Shown one piece after another: positions 1-5,925 of a DNA stretch of 8,042 nt (position 1 is the stretch's first letter; each line of letters begins with the position of its first letter). The notes under the pieces were generated by a model, which was given only the letters and a program-made list of their open reading frames with translations, made no database searches and was not told the origin of the DNA. The position numbers and the translations under genes are program-made. The stretch comes from Clostridia bacterium (lineage in GTDB: Bacteria > Bacillota_A > Clostridia > Oscillospirales > Butyricicoccaceae), in the NCBI GenBank assembly GCA_017548175.1, contig JAFYMZ010000042.1, positions 1 through 8,042 of the forward strand, given 5' to 3'.

Positions 1-185
1 AAGGGGTTGCAGCGCAAGATCCGCCAGAGCGCCAGCGCACCGCCGCGAAGGGCGCCAAAACGCTGGATGGCCTCATAGGCATACTCCGAACAGGTGGGAG
101 TGAATCGGCAGGTCGGTGCCGATTTGAGGCCAGATAGATGTTTGCGGTAAAAACGAATGAGTGCAAGCAGCGCCTTACGCATCAT
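1..185 (-). CDS. yidD: YidD, membrane protein insertion efficiency factor (partial, C-terminus off the window)
   Basis: Reading the minus strand from 185 gives an open frame of 61 codons up to the window edge, starting MMRKALLALIRFYRKHLSG. The family hallmarks are visible: the basic amphipathic N-terminus, the cysteine pair in CRFTPTCSEYA (about residues 29-39), a GALRGG turn and the LRCNP segment that normally precedes HPGG in YidD. YidD is a small membrane-associated protein thought to help YidC-dependent insertion of inner-membrane proteins. The start overlaps the end of rnpA: ATG at 185 gives an 11-base overlap, and a second ATG directly after it, at 182, gives 8. Either start is possible. 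The overlap suggests translational coupling to rnpA. In related genomes yidC follows, but that lies outside the window. The identification is firm; the length cannot be judged. Confidence 0.93.
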   Translation of the reverse strand, partial: MMRKALLALIRFYRKHLSGLKSAPTCRFTPTCSEYAYEAIQRFGALRGGALALWRILRCNP

Positions 186-528
186 GGCGTTGCTCCAACA
201 GTCCCAGCTTATCCAGCAACGCATCCAAATCGCGCTGCAATACAGAGAAGGGGGCATCGATGCCGCCGTGGCGCGCAACGATGACGATGTTGTGGCCGGG
301 TTTGATCCGGGGCTCGGCAAGGCGATAGGCCTCGCGCAGGCGCCGACGGAACCGGTTGCGCACAACGGCGCCACCCAGTTTTACCGACACGGTAATACCC
401 AGTTGGTTTATCGTTTTTTGGCGGCTTTTCAGCACATAGACCGCCATGGTTTTCCGCGCGGCCGATTTGCCGTGGCCGTAGCAGGCGCGGAACAGTCGAT
501 TTTCTTTGATCGACACTGTGTTTTGCAT
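175..528 (-). CDS. rnpA: Ribonuclease P protein component
   Basis: This encodes the protein subunit of RNase P, which binds the catalytic RNA and the 5' leader of precursor tRNAs. The product from ATG 528 is 117 residues, usual for the family. It begins MQNTVSIKENRLFR, the common start of clostridial RnpA, and carries the diagnostic basic RNR motif AVVRNRFRRRLREAYR at about residues 54-69. The frame also extends upstream to TTG at 543 (five extra residues), but no ribosome binding site precedes that codon, while a modest GGTGA (541-537) sits 8 bases before the ATG, so I chose the ATG. A purine-rich AAGGAAG at 575-569 is too far away to serve either start. The gene lies downstream of rpmH, from which a strong hairpin terminator separates it, and overlaps yidD. 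I see no clear promoter of its own, so expression probably depends on readthrough or RNA processing. Confidence 0.95.
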   Translation of the reverse strand: MQNTVSIKENRLFRACYGHGKSAARKTMAVYVLKSRQKTINQLGITVSVKLGGAVVRNRFRRRLREAYRLAEPRIKPGHNIVIVARHGGIDAPFSVLQRDLDALLDKLGLLEQRHDA

Positions 529-617
529 GGGATGTTTCACCAACCGATCGTGGGTTTGCGGCTTGCTTCTTCCTTGTCGGTGTCAGACGAAGGGAGAAAA
601 ATCCGCAGAATAAAAAT

Positions 618-643
618 TTAAGACCGCGAAGGCGCGGTCTTAA
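618..643 (-). terminator. Rho-independent terminator or attenuator between rpmH and rnpA
   Basis: Positions 618-628 and 633-643 form a perfect 11-bp stem with a four-base loop. Read on the minus strand, the GC-rich hairpin lies 9 bases after the rpmH stop and is followed by AATTTTTATT. This looks like an efficient intrinsic terminator that should reduce transcription into rnpA, making far more L34 mRNA than RnpA mRNA. Weak readthrough could still feed rnpA and yidD. Confidence 0.85.
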
Positions 644-652
644 TTACAGGGA

Positions 653-787
653 TCAGTGGGTCAGACGAGCTCTACCCTTTGCGCGTCTTCTTGCCAGCAC
701 TTTTCTGCCGTTGCGGGTACGCATGCGCTTCATGAAGCCGTGCTCCTTGCTGCGCTGACGCTTCTTGGGCTGATAAGTACGAACCAT
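653..787 (-). CDS. rpmH: 50S ribosomal protein L34
   Basis: L34 is a small, very basic protein of the large ribosomal subunit. The 44-residue product starts [18 protein letters not shown] and continues with [18 protein letters not shown], matching the whole family end to end. The start is secure: a near-ideal AGGAGGTGG (801-793) precedes the ATG by 5 bases. A consensus promoter lies about 95 bases upstream and a terminator follows the stop, so rpmH can be made as a short separate message. Residue 19 is Met where many L34 sequences have Arg, a minor variant. The usual divergent partner dnaA is not present in this window. Confidence 0.97.
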   Translation of the reverse strand: MVRTYQPKKRQRSKEHGFMKRMRTRNGRKVLARRRAKGRARLTH

Positions 788-881
788 GTATTCCACCTCC
801 TGGCTTATTTAGGCTATTGTTGACACCGGCAATGGCTCCCCACAGGGTGAAGTCCTTGCCGCTGCCAATAACGCATTGTTT

Positions 882-911
882 ATTATAATCGATGCCATCC
901 CGTTCTGTCAA
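882..911 (-). promoter_or_regulatory. Promoter of rpmH
   Basis: On the minus strand TTGACA (911-906) and TATAAT (887-882) are both perfect sigma-A consensus boxes, separated by 18 bases. The start of transcription should fall near 875, giving an 88-base leader before rpmH. The -10 lies in the palindrome ATTATAAT (882-889), so a TATAAT is also present on the plus strand, but no matching plus-strand -35 is seen. This is the strongest promoter in the left half of the window, as expected for a ribosomal protein gene. Confidence 0.88.
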
Positions 912-954
912 CCCAATTCTGCGGCTTTTTTCCCATTCCTGAGAAAAAAACCGA

Positions 955-974
955 GGATTTTTCAAGAAAAATCC
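955..974. repeat. Perfect 9-bp AT-rich inverted repeat in the rpmH/SLOG-gene gap
   Basis: GGATTTTTC at 955-963 is followed after two bases by its reverse complement, GAAAAATCC (966-974). As RNA it would make an 8-bp stem with a CAAG loop. A second, imperfect pairing of T-rich and A-rich tracts lies just upstream (about 922-953). The element lies outside both the rpmH and the SLOG-gene promoter boxes. It could be a protein site, a remnant terminator, or chance in a T/A-rich spacer; I assign no function. Confidence 0.45.
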
Positions 975-1013
975 GGCGCTTTTGCCAACAAACCGCCGCG
1001 GCATCGAATTTCT

Positions 1014-1042
1014 TTGTCTTTTTCCCGTGTCTGTGCTATAAT
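1014..1042 (+). promoter_or_regulatory. Promoter of the SLOG-family gene
   Basis: TATAAT at 1037-1042 is preceded by TGC (1034-1036), an extended -10. A partial -35, TTGTCT (1014-1019), lies 17 bases upstream with four of six consensus bases. The predicted start of transcription, near 1049, leaves about 25 bases before the ATG at 1074. This placement also rules out a coding start further upstream in the same open frame. Confidence 0.75.
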
Positions 1043-1073
1043 CAAACCAAACCGTCGGGAAAGGAGTCGGCCT

Positions 1074-1544
1074 ATGGGCAAACTGTGTATTTTCACCGGT
1101 CACCGTGCGCTGCCCGGCGATCTTCTGCCGTTGCGGCAGGCGCTGCGCCGTCGCATTCTGCAATTGGCCGACCAGGGGTTTACCCGTTTTGCATCCGGCG
1201 GTGCCATGGGCTTTGACCTGCTGGCCGCCGAACTGGTGCTGGAACTGAAAGAAACCTGCCCCCAGCTGGAACTGCATATGATCCTGCCCTGCAAGGGTCA
1301 GGACCGGGCCTACAGCGTCGGCGACCGGGTCCGTTACCGGCAGGTGCTGGAGCGTGCCGACGCGGTGCGTTATACCGCCGAGGATTATTACGACGGCTGC
1401 ATGCTTGCCCGTGACCGGGTGCTGGCCGCCGCTGCCGATGCCTGCATCTGTTATCTCACCCGTTCCCGCGGCGGCACGGCGTACACTGTGCGCCATGTGG
1501 TGATGCGGGACGTGCCCCTGTATAACTTGGCAGAAGAACTGTAA
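1074..1544 (+). CDS. SLOG-superfamily protein, YpsA/DUF1273-like
   Basis: The 156-residue product opens with LCIFTGHR (residues 4-11), the first nucleotide-binding strand and loop typical of the YpsA/DUF1273 group of the SLOG (Smf/DprA-LOG) Rossmann-like superfamily. A glycine-rich SGGAMGFD (41-48) follows, and a C-terminal GGTAYTV (133-139) corresponds to the phosphate- or ribose-binding loop. SLOG proteins bind nucleotides or nucleotide-derived ligands; B. subtilis YpsA has been linked to cell division and stress, but no reaction can be assigned here. ATG 1074 was chosen because AAGGAG (1061-1066) sits 7 bases upstream and a promoter ends at 1042, though the frame is open from about 876. 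The gene is transcribed alone and ends at a hairpin shared with the convergent peptidase gene. No membrane segment or extra domain is seen. Confidence 0.8.
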   Translation: MGKLCIFTGHRALPGDLLPLRQALRRRILQLADQGFTRFASGGAMGFDLLAAELVLELKETCPQLELHMILPCKGQDRAYSVGDRVRYRQVLERADAVRYTAEDYYDGCMLARDRVLAAAADACICYLTRSRGGTAYTVRHVVMRDVPLYNLAEEL

Positions 1545-1562
1545 CAATCGATCGTTTTCCGC

Positions 1563-1597
1563 AAAACATCCCTTGGCCGGGCGCCAAGGGATGTTTT
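1563..1597. terminator. Bidirectional terminator between the SLOG gene and the M23 peptidase gene
   Basis: A perfect 15-bp stem (1563-1577 with 1583-1597) encloses a five-base loop. Its ends are AAAA on one side and TTTT on the other, so each strand gives a GC-rich hairpin finishing in a short U tract. It is centred between the two convergent stop codons (1544 and 1627) and can serve both genes. Confidence 0.88.
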
Positions 1598-1626
1598 GAT
1601 CTCTCGCGGGGAATGAAAGAAGGAGA

Positions 1627-3297
1627 TTATTTTTTCACATATTTCAAGGGGTTCTGGGTCTTGCCGTTATAGCGGATCTCAAAATGCAGGTGCGTGCCGG
1701 TGACACGGCCGGTCTTGCCCATCTCTGCGATGTGCTGACCCTGATACACGCGGTCGCCCTTCTTCACCAGCAGTTTGCTGCAGTGGGCGTAATAGGTCTG
1801 ATATCCGTTTTCATGGTCAATGATGACCAGATAACCGTAATTGCCCTTTTTACCGGCCCAACTGACTTTGCCGCCGTCGGAGGCATTGACATTGGTGCCG
1901 GTGCTGTTGGCCCAGTCCACACCGGTGTGGCTGCCGCTCAGCGTGGGATACTTGCCGTAGCCTGCGGTAAAAGTACCGGTGGTGGGCTTGATAAAGTGGC
2001 CGGTGGCCATCGTCTTGGGCTTGGCCTTGGTGCCCACCAGCTTTACCTCGTTGACGGGCTGCTTGGTGACGGAATAGGTCAGCACCGTGCGCTCCTGCTC
2101 CACACCGTTGACGTAGACCACGTCGGCGGTGACGGCAGCCTCGCCGTACACGCCGGCAGACTTGATCTTGGAGGTGCCGGTGTACATGCTGCTGGAGTAC
2201 TCAATGGTGGTGCCGTAGGCGATCTTCTCGTTGTAGCTTTCCCGAACGGTCTGCTTCAAAGAGAGATACGGCACGGCGGCGGATACCACGATCTTCTCAC
2301 CGGCGTAGATCTTGTTCAGATTCTTGCCGGAGTTCAGCGCCTTCAGCTGGCTCACCGTCATATTGTGCTTGGAGGCGATCCGGCTGACGGTGTCGCCCTT
2401 GACCACGGTATAGAACTGGGTCTCCTGCCGGCTCTGGGCCAACAGCGCTTCCAGCTCGGCAATGCTCATCTCATAGCTGCTGTTCAGGCTGGATGCCACG
2501 ATCTGCACATCCTGCAGAAACTCGGTCTTGGTGTCGCCCAGACCGCTCACGCCGGAATCAAGGATCCGGTTCAGCATCATCTGCAGCGCCGTACGGCTCT
2601 TGTTGGTGGCTACCACCTGTCCGTCGATCTTCAGCGCATAGGTCTTTTCAATGTTATCGATGGAAGAAAACAGCAGATCTTCCAGATCGGTACCGGTAAA
2701 CAAATTGCCGCCGCGCAGATAGGTCAGCGAATAGGTCAGCTGCCCGCTGTAATGATACGGCACGCCAAAGTATTCCGAGGCCTTTTCTTCCACGTTGGAA
2801 ACCGCCTGCTTCAACTGGGTGGCGCTGTTCAGATAGCCGATGGTCTGACCGTCCAGCTGCACCTCAATGCCCAGACCGAAAAACAGCAGGGAAAAGATGA
2901 GCACGGTGGCGGTGGTCAAAGCCAGCAGCGGCAGGGTGCGCTCCCGGGGGCGCAGACTTTGGGCATGCAGCGCCTCGGACAGTTTGTGCAAAAGTCGGTA
3001 TACACGGCCTTGCACCTGTCGGGCGGCCGTGTGACTGCGCTCAAAGAATCGCTCGTCCAGCGGCTGCAGCGCCTCACGCACCCGATTGATGCCCTTGCCC
3101 AGCAAACGGCCGCCAAAGGCACATAAACCCAGCAGTGCGCTGACAACGCCCAGCAGGCCGGAGATGGAGGTGGTAGAGGTGCCCAACTGGGCATACCGAT
3201 GAATATTCAACTTCAGCCGGATCCACCACCGCCGCATATCACCGCTGCGGGTGCCGCGGTAGCGGAAGATGCTTCCGGGAAGGGTCTTAACGCGCAT
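1627..3297 (-). CDS. Membrane-anchored M23 metallopeptidase with LysM and G5 domains
   Basis: This is a predicted cell-wall endopeptidase of 556 residues. Residues 1-120 are strongly basic and contain a hydrophobic stretch at 44-63. A clear membrane segment spans about 121-143. The extracellular part contains a LysM peptidoglycan-binding domain (about 294-338, YTVVKGDTVSRIASKHNMTV), a G5 domain (about 342-422) and a C-terminal lysostaphin-type M23 domain (about 453-548). The zinc site looks complete: H457 and D461 in SHTGVDWA, H505 in YYAHCS, and H538 in THLHFE (with H536). M23 enzymes cut peptide cross-bridges in peptidoglycan, so a role in wall remodelling or daughter-cell separation is likely. 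There is no classical cleavable signal peptide. ATG 3297 is supported by AAAGGAG (3310-3304), 6 bases away. The gene has its own promoter and ends at the hairpin shared with the convergent gene. The substrate bond cannot be read from the sequence. Confidence 0.9.
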   Translation of the reverse strand: MRVKTLPGSIFRYRGTRSGDMRRWWIRLKLNIHRYAQLGTSTTSISGLLGVVSALLGLCAFGGRLLGKGINRVREALQPLDERFFERSHTAARQVQGRVYRLLHKLSEALHAQSLRPRERTLPLLALTTATVLIFSLLFFGLGIEVQLDGQTIGYLNSATQLKQAVSNVEEKASEYFGVPYHYSGQLTYSLTYLRGGNLFTGTDLEDLLFSSIDNIEKTYALKIDGQVVATNKSRTALQMMLNRILDSGVSGLGDTKTEFLQDVQIVASSLNSSYEMSIAELEALLAQSRQETQFYTVVKGDTVSRIASKHNMTVSQLKALNSGKNLNKIYAGEKIVVSAAVPYLSLKQTVRESYNEKIAYGTTIEYSSSMYTGTSKIKSAGVYGEAAVTADVVYVNGVEQERTVLTYSVTKQPVNEVKLVGTKAKPKTMATGHFIKPTTGTFTAGYGKYPTLSGSHTGVDWANSTGTNVNASDGGKVSWAGKKGNYGYLVIIDHENGYQTYYAHCSKLLVKKGDRVYQGQHIAEMGKTGRVTGTHLHFEIRYNGKTQNPLKYVKK

Positions 3298-3350
3298 AGG
3301 GAACTCCTTTCGGGAGACAGAACAAAAGATTACAAAATGGTTACAATGCC

Positions 3351-3379
3351 ATCATACCGCCAAACCGCCGGTTTGTCAA
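3351..3379 (-). promoter_or_regulatory. Promoter of the M23 peptidase gene
   Basis: On the minus strand TTGACA (3379-3374) and TATGAT (3356-3351) are spaced by exactly 17 bases. Transcription should start near 3345, leaving about 47 bases before the ATG. The -35 box directly abuts the T tract of the ABC-F terminator (3386-3381). A 15-base inverted repeat fills most of the spacer. Confidence 0.85.
3361..3375. repeat. Operator-like palindrome inside the M23 gene promoter
   Basis: CAAACCGCCGGTTTG is a 7+1+7 inverted repeat with perfect arms. It overlaps the last two bases of the -35 box and occupies most of the -35/-10 spacer, ending 4 bases from the -10. A protein bound here would block RNA polymerase, so it is a plausible repressor operator; no regulator gene is adjacent and none can be named. 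Confidence 0.5.
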
Positions 3380-3380
3380 G

Positions 3381-3415
3381 AAAAAACGGGGCAGGAAGTC
3401 ATCCTGCCCCGTTTT
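3381..3415 (-). terminator. Terminator of the ABC-F gene
   Basis: A perfect 14-bp stem (3383-3396 with 3402-3415) encloses a five-base loop. Read on the minus strand, the hairpin begins 12 bases after the ABC-F stop and ends in six T residues. It isolates the ABC-F message from the peptidase promoter immediately downstream. Confidence 0.9.
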
Positions 3416-3427
3416 GGGTGAGTTTGA

Positions 3428-5026
3428 TTACTTGTTTTCGTGCTTCCACTCCAGATATTCATCATAGGTGCAAGCGCGATCGATGATACCGTCGTCGGTG
3501 ATCTCGATGATGCGGTTTGCCACCGTCTGAATGAACTCGTGGTCGTGGGAGGAGAAGACCACAACGCCCTTGAAGTCACGCAGACCGTTGTTGACGGCGG
3601 TGATGCTTTCCAGATCCAGATGGTTGGTGGGCTGGTCCAGCACCAGTACGTTGCTGCCGAACAGCATCATACGGGACAGCATGCAGCGAACGCGCTCACC
3701 ACCGGACAGGACTTTTACGGCCTTAAAGACCTCGTCGCCGGAGAACAGCATACGGCCCAGGAAGCCGCGCAGGAAGGTCTCGGTGTCCTCGGTGGGGGAG
3801 TACTGGCGCAGCCACTCGATGAGATTCAGGTCCACGTCGTCAAAGAAGGCGCCGTTGTCCTTGGGGAAGTAGCTCATGCTGGTGGTGCCGCCCCACTTAA
3901 AGCTGCCGCTGTCGGCTTCGTCCTCGCCGGCGATGATTTTCAGCAGTGCGGTAACGGCCAGCTCGTTCTCGGACAGGATGGCCACCTTGTCGGTGCGCTG
4001 CAGGCGGAAGTTCACGTTGTTCAGCACCTGCTGACCGTCAATGGTCTTGCACAGGTCGTGCACTTCCAGGATCTCCTTGCCGGGCTCGCGGTCGGGGCTG
4101 AAGCCCACGAAGGGATAGCGGCGAGAGGAGGCGGGCAGCTCTTCCACGGTCAGCTTTTCCAGCAGCTTCTTACGGCTGGTTGCCTGACGGGACTTGGACT
4201 TGTTGGCAGAGAAGCGGGCGATAAAGTTCTGCAGGTCTGCGATCTTTTCTTCGGCACGCTTGTTCTGCTGCTTGATCAGCTTCTGAATCAGCTGGCTGGA
4301 CTCGTACCAGAACTCATAGTTACCCACGTACATCTTGATCTGACCGTAGTCGATGTCAACGATGTGGGTACAAACGTTATTCAGGAAGTGACGGTCGTGG
4401 GATACCACGATGACGGTGCCGGGGTACTCGATGAGGAAGTCCTCCAACCATGCGATGGCATCGATGTCCAGCTGGTTGGTAGGCTCGTCCAGCAGGATGA
4501 TGTCGGGGTTGCCGAACAGGGCCTGTGCCAGCAGCACCTTCACCTTGTCGCTGTCGGGCAGGGTTGCCATCTGGCCTTCCAGAATGCTCTCGTCCAGACC
4601 CAGACCCTGTACCAGACGGGAAGCGTCGCTTTCGCTCTCCCAGCCGCCCATATCGGCGTACAGACCTTCCAGTTCGGCGGCACGCATGCCGTCCTCATCG
4701 GTAAAGTCTTCCTTCATGTACAGGGCATCCTTTTCCTTCCACACATCGTACAGATGCTTGTTGCCCATGATGATGGTGTCCAGAACGGAGTACTCGTCAA
4801 AGGCAAAGTGGTCCTGCCGCAGCACGGACATGCGCATCTCCTTGGGCATGGAAACGGTGCCGGTAGAGGGCTCCTTGCGGCCTTCCAGGATCTTCAGGAA
4901 GGTAGATTTGCCTGCGCCGTTGGCGCCGATGATGCCGTAGCAGTTGCCGGGGGTGAACTTTAAGTCTACATGCTTGAACAGAGTCTGGCGGTCAAAGGTA
5001 ATGCTGACGTCGGATACTGTGATCAT
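3428..5026 (-). CDS. ABC-F family ATPase, YkpA/YbiT-like ribosome-associated translation factor
   Basis: ABC-F proteins are soluble twin ATPases that bind the ribosomal E site and act on peptidyl-tRNA through the linker between their two domains. The product is 532 residues, typical of YbiT/YkpA. Domain 1 (about 1-235) has an intact Walker A GANGAGKST (34-42), Walker B IILLDE (176-181) and switch His210. The charged linker (about 240-300) is the tRNA-interaction region. Domain 2 (about 318-525) has an intact signature LSGGE (440-444) and His494. Three elements are degenerate: the domain 1 signature reads LPDSD (156-160), the domain 2 Walker A position reads SENELAVT (352-359), and the domain 2 catalytic Glu is Gln (D464-Q465). 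There are no membrane segments, so it is not a transporter. ATG 5026 follows AAAGGAG (5043-5037) by 10 bases. It is transcribed alone, divergently from the methyltransferase genes. Whether it confers antibiotic protection or has a housekeeping role is unclear; housekeeping seems more likely. Confidence 0.92.
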   Translation of the reverse strand: MITVSDVSITFDRQTLFKHVDLKFTPGNCYGIIGANGAGKSTFLKILEGRKEPSTGTVSMPKEMRMSVLRQDHFAFDEYSVLDTIIMGNKHLYDVWKEKDALYMKEDFTDEDGMRAAELEGLYADMGGWESESDASRLVQGLGLDESILEGQMATLPDSDKVKVLLAQALFGNPDIILLDEPTNQLDIDAIAWLEDFLIEYPGTVIVVSHDRHFLNNVCTHIVDIDYGQIKMYVGNYEFWYESSQLIQKLIKQQNKRAEEKIADLQNFIARFSANKSKSRQATSRKKLLEKLTVEELPASSRRYPFVGFSPDREPGKEILEVHDLCKTIDGQQVLNNVNFRLQRTDKVAILSENELAVTALLKIIAGEDEADSGSFKWGGTTSMSYFPKDNGAFFDDVDLNLIEWLRQYSPTEDTETFLRGFLGRMLFSGDEVFKAVKVLSGGERVRCMLSRMMLFGSNVLVLDQPTNHLDLESITAVNNGLRDFKGVVVFSSHDHEFIQTVANRIIEITDDGIIDRACTYDEYLEWKHENK

Positions 5027-5074
5027 GTCTCTTTGGCTCCTTTATATTTCAATGTTTTATTTTTGCACATACAT

Positions 5075-5092
5075 ATTTATTATATAATAAAT
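5075..5092. repeat. Perfect 18-bp AT palindrome over the ABC-F -10 box
   Basis: ATTTATTATATAATAAAT is its own reverse complement. It contains TATAAT on both strands: 5084-5079 on the minus strand (the ABC-F -10) and 5083-5088 on the plus strand. It may be a symmetrical -10 allowing bidirectional initiation, or a regulator site. Confidence 0.55.
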
Positions 5093-5108
5093 TCAGCCGT
5101 GCCGTCAA
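5079..5108 (-). promoter_or_regulatory. Promoter of the ABC-F gene
   Basis: On the minus strand TTGACG (5108-5103, five of six consensus) and TATAAT (5084-5079) are separated by 18 bases. Transcription should start near 5072, giving an AT-rich leader of about 45 bases. The -10 is embedded in an 18-bp palindrome. Confidence 0.82.
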
Positions 5109-5122
5109 GCGCGCCTCGGGGC

Positions 5123-5159
5123 TTGCGGGAAAGAAAAAAATCCCGTATAATAATATAAT
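5123..5159 (+). promoter_or_regulatory. Promoter of the trmN6-rsmI-trmO run
   Basis: Two overlapping choices of -10 exist on the plus strand, TATAAT at 5146-5151 and at 5154-5159. A weak -35, TTGCGG (5123-5128), is 17 bases before the first. Transcription would start near 5157 or 5166. Both fall close to or beyond ATG 5161, which argues for the internal GTG 5188 as the coding start. Confidence 0.65.
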
Positions 5160-5187
5160 AATGTGCATTTGGCAGGGAGGCGGCAGT

Positions 5188-5892
5188 GTGGCAAGACGGT
5201 CCATCGAAGTGGGCGGATATACCCTTTGGCAGGACGACCGGTTTTTCAAGCTGGGGCAGGATACCGTGCTGCTCAGCGCCTTTGCATCCCTGCGTCCCGG
5301 CGAGCGCGCGCTGGATCTGGGCGCCGGTGCCGGCTTTGCGGGTCTGCTGACCCTGCTGCGAAACCCCGGCACGGTGGACGGTTGGGAGCTGGATCCCGAC
5401 TGCGCCGCGCTGGCCAATGAAAACTACGCCGCCTGCGGCCTGCAGGATCGGGGCACCGTGACCTGTGCCGACCTGCGTGAAGCCCGGGTACAGCGCACCT
5501 ATGACGTGTGCCTCAGCAATCCCCCGTATTTTGAACCCAATCGGGGCAAGATCGCCGGCGGCGAAGCACTGGCCAATGCCCGCTGCCAGCAGACGGCGAG
5601 CATCGAAGATGTCTGCGCCGCGGCACGCCGTGCCGTCCGCAGCGGCGGCCGGTTTTATATCTGCTGGAAGCCCGAGCAGGCCGCATCCCTCTTTGCCGCC
5701 TGCGCCGCCAACGGTCTGACTCCCAAACGGATGCAGCTGGTGCATCAGCGGGCGGACAAGCCGGCCAATCTGCTGCTTTTGGAGGCCCGCCGGGACGGCG
5801 GTGCCGGCCTGACGGTAGAACCGCCGCTGATCTTAGAGGATGCCCAAGGAAACAAAACCGCGGCGTGGCACGCCGCTTACGATCGCGTATAA
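5188..5892 (+). CDS. TrmN6/YabB-like tRNA adenine-N6 methyltransferase
   Basis: This is a class I SAM-dependent methyltransferase of 234 residues, counted from GTG 5188. Motif I is DLGAGAGF (43-50), the ribose-binding acidic residue is probably E67, and the catalytic motif IV is NPPY (111-114), which marks methylation of an exocyclic amino group. The C-terminal part, KPANLLLLEARR followed by a PPLIL strand, matches the E. coli YfiC (TrmN6) and B. subtilis YabB group; TrmN6 makes m6A37 in tRNA1-Val. The target here is inferred. GTG 5188 has AGGGAGG (5174-5180) 7 bases upstream, while the in-frame ATG 5161 has no ribosome binding site and lies at the predicted transcription start. The gene is 33 bases before rsmI, echoing the B. 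subtilis yabB-yazA-yabC cluster without yazA. A DNA or protein methyltransferase is a less likely alternative. Confidence 0.83.
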   Translation: MARRSIEVGGYTLWQDDRFFKLGQDTVLLSAFASLRPGERALDLGAGAGFAGLLTLLRNPGTVDGWELDPDCAALANENYAACGLQDRGTVTCADLREARVQRTYDVCLSNPPYFEPNRGKIAGGEALANARCQQTASIEDVCAAARRAVRSGGRFYICWKPEQAASLFAACAANGLTPKRMQLVHQRADKPANLLLLEARRDGGAGLTVEPPLILEDAQGNKTAAWHAAYDRV

Positions 5893-5925
5893 CGACAGCC
5901 CCCGTTGGGGCGGAACGGAGCAAGT

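Noticed and set aside
921..974. Replication-origin or DnaA-box cluster in the gap upstream of rpmH
   Set aside because: The gap has AT-rich inverted repeats, but no recognisable DnaA boxes were found on either strand.
876..1073. Upstream extension of the SLOG gene to a 222-residue protein
   Set aside because: The extra stretch is low-complexity T/A-rich translation, contains the gene's own promoter (1014-1042), and the ATG at 1074 has a good ribosome binding site.
1684..3126. Long plus-strand open frame opposite the M23 peptidase gene
   Set aside because: It is the antisense shadow of a gene with complete LysM, G5 and M23 domains; the translation matches no family and has no ribosome binding site.
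3440..4963. Long plus-strand open frame opposite the ABC-F gene
   Set aside because: Antisense shadow in GC-rich codons; the minus-strand ABC-F motifs are decisive.
5161..5187. ATG 5161 as the start of the TrmN6-like gene
   Set aside because: It has no ribosome binding site and coincides with the predicted transcription start; GTG 5188 has AGGGAGG at proper spacing.
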